A stretch of DNA of 23,535 bases from Bacteroidaceae bacterium (lineage in GTDB: Bacteria > Bacteroidota > Bacteroidia > Bacteroidales > Bacteroidaceae), in the NCBI GenBank assembly GCA_900770665.1, contig CAAGKZ010000027.1:1-23535 (forward strand), given 5' to 3'. Positions 22,299 through 23,535 of this stretch are shown in pieces (within the stretch, counting starts at the first letter, position 1; each line of letters opens with the position of its first letter). The notes below the pieces were generated by a model that did not search any database, was not told the origin of the DNA, and worked only from the letters and a program-made list of their open reading frames with translations. The translations under genes were made by a program, and so were the position numbers.

Positions 22299-23450
22299 AT
22301 GAGAAAGTTTTTATTGACATGCACAGCATTTACAATGCTTTTGTCACCCATGCTTGTATCATGCGACGACAAAGAGACCGACACTCCATGCAGGATTGAA
22401 ATAGCGGCCGAAGGATGCGGCTGTGTACAGTTCGAAGGATATCACGGCTATGTACAGAACTACAACCATGGAAACGAGGTTGTTGTCATTGCACACCCCA
22501 ATGAAGGCTACAGCTTCCAAGGGTGGTATACGCAAAAGACAGACGCGCCGGTCAGTACGGAAAGAAGATATGCATTTACCGTTGACAAAGACATTATGCT
22601 CACAGCCCGATTTGTTTATGAATCATACCCAATAACAATTAGCGGCACTTCGGGCGGCAGTGTGTATTTTGAGAACGAAGCAGAAACATCCTTGACATTA
22701 CCATGCGGTAGAGAAGTTACAGCCATAGCAAAAGCTGAAGAGGGTTATACATTCATTGGTTGGTACAAAAAGGATTCCACAATGCCTGCAAGCCCACAGC
22801 CGAGCTACAGTTTCAAAGCTAGCGAGAAAGTTGACCTGATTGCAAAATTTGACAAAAAACAAGTCATTGACGGACACGAATATATTAACCTTGAGTTGCC
22901 GAGCGGCACCTTGTGGGCGACATGCAATGTAGGAGCGCTGAACCCCGAAGAGTGCGGCGGATACTATGCCTGGGGCGAAACCGAAGAAAAGAGCCTGTAC
23001 TCCTGGGAAACATATAAATGGTGCAATGGCAGCAAGAATACAATAACCAAGTATTGCACCGAAAGCATTCACGGCACAGTAGACAACAAGCCTGTTCTTG
23101 AACCCGAAGATGACGTTGCCCAGGCCAAATGGGGCGGAGATTGGAAAATGCCCACAGCCGGCGAGATGCAGGAATTGGTTGACAACTGTATCTGGAGCAG
23201 AGGAAAACTCGATAGAGTCGACGGCTACTGGGTGACAAGCAAGCACAACGGCAAGAGCATATTCCTGCCGAAAACCGGATGCAGGCAAGGCAAAGAGGTA
23301 CTCTACTGCGGCATATTCGGTTACTACTGGTCGGGAGCTTTGTGTGACGACAACTGCGATGCATACAGCCTGCGTTTCTATGACAACCATATCAACCATG
23401 AGAGGTACGGACGTTCCACCGGATTTACGGTGCGTCCTGTATATAAATGA
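22299..23450 (+). CDS. Lipoprotein with two InlB-B-like repeats and a FISUMP-like C-terminal domain
   Basis: This 383-aa surface lipoprotein has a lipobox LVSC (Cys22). Two divergent InlB B-repeat units follow, at about 33-106 and 108-186, each with the mark (N/E)EGY(S/T)F(Q/I)GWY and ending in LxAxF. Residues 193-383 form a compact domain beginning YINLELPSGTLWATCNVG, with YYAWGETEE and, later, WGGDWKMPTAGEMQELVDNC and a C-terminal STGFTVRPV. That domain is common in Bacteroides and Fibrobacter proteins (FISUMP/DUF1566-like) and is usually surface-exposed. A binding or adhesin role is inferred only. It lies after the sigma-operon terminator; TACCTTTT at 22260-22267 is a weak -7 candidate. 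It may still belong to the same regulon. Confidence 0.82.
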   Translation: MRKFLLTCTAFTMLLSPMLVSCDDKETDTPCRIEIAAEGCGCVQFEGYHGYVQNYNHGNEVVVIAHPNEGYSFQGWYTQKTDAPVSTERRYAFTVDKDIMLTARFVYESYPITISGTSGGSVYFENEAETSLTLPCGREVTAIAKAEEGYTFIGWYKKDSTMPASPQPSYSFKASEKVDLIAKFDKKQVIDGHEYINLELPSGTLWATCNVGALNPEECGGYYAWGETEEKSLYSWETYKWCNGSKNTITKYCTESIHGTVDNKPVLEPEDDVAQAKWGGDWKMPTAGEMQELVDNCIWSRGKLDRVDGYWVTSKHNGKSIFLPKTGCRQGKEVLYCGIFGYYWSGALCDDNCDAYSLRFYDNHINHERYGRSTGFTVRPVYK

Positions 23451-23464
23451 CAGCAAAAACAAAC

Positions 23465-23535
23465 GACAAAAACAAACGACAAAAACAAACGACAAAAACA
23501 AACGACAAAAACAAACGACAAAAACAAACGACAAA
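23465..23535. repeat. 13-bp tandem repeat at the window edge
   Basis: The unit GACAAAAACAAAC repeats perfectly from 23465 in five full copies to 23529 and a sixth partial copy to the end of the window, preceded by an imperfect copy at 23449-23464. It begins right after the lipoprotein stop codon and continues beyond the window. There are no spacers, so it is a simple tandem repeat and not a CRISPR array. Confidence 0.9.

Noticed and set aside
22698..23534. Minus-strand frame that includes the 13-bp tandem repeat
   Set aside because: It is antisense to a lipoprotein with clear domains; the repeat part is open only because the unit contains no stop in that direction.
23449..23535. Possible CRISPR array at the right edge
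   Set aside because: Repeats are 13 bp and directly adjacent, with no spacers and no cas genes in view.

Overview
The window looks like a chromosomal segment of a gut-type Bacteroidales bacterium (Bacteroides, Phocaeicola, Prevotella or a close relative). The reasons are Bacteroidota-style promoters (TTTG, 19-21 bp, then TAnnTTTG), a zinc-free type B ribosomal protein L31, a BspA-like leucine-rich-repeat surface protein, families that I associate with this order (DUF4494, DUF2520, probable DUF4252), and an ECF sigma/anti-sigma operon with secreted proteins. I see no tRNA, rRNA, CRISPR array, intact insertion sequence or phage gene.

Layout. At the left edge is an open C-terminal relic (108-251) and a strong bidirectional hairpin. 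Then, on the minus strand, a BspA-like LRR protein (507-2606) is followed 10 nt later by an easily missed 57-residue small gene (323-496). Upstream of the LRR gene lies a roughly 350-nt leader with its own promoter, several predicted hairpins and an internal terminator-like stem. On the plus strand come prmC, two intergenic repeats, recX overlapping comF, and a fused nucleotidyltransferase/GHMP sugar kinase. A TerB-like protein of unknown function and a PMCA-type calcium ATPase follow, then a relic of a RyR-domain protein. A minus-strand group (nitroreductase, DUF2520 Rossmann protein, kdsC, DUF1294 membrane protein) is divergent from a malic enzyme that lacks the phosphotransacetylase domain and is followed by a short, very acidic protein. 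DUF4494 and yggS overlap, then rpmE2 (L31) has a textbook promoter and terminator, and a lipoprotein nuclease of the NucA/Serratia type follows.

The right-hand third is a probable ECF-sigma regulon: sigma factor, single-pass membrane anti-sigma, and three secreted proteins (171, 474 and 327 aa) with 5-15 nt gaps and one shared terminator. An ECF-type promoter (TGTAAC, then CGTC) lies directly before the sigma gene and suggests autoregulation. The 171-aa and 474-aa products appear to share one domain, present once in the first and twice in the second; the 327-aa product carries an unrelated internal duplication. The window closes with a lipoprotein made of two InlB-B-like repeats and a C-terminal FISUMP-like domain, then a 13-bp tandem repeat that runs off the edge.

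The less ordinary parts are the structured leader plus small gene around the LRR protein, the sigma operon with its duplicated secreted domain, the RyR relic beside the calcium pump, and the dispersed palindromic repeats. Everything here comes from reading the sequence; no database search was run.
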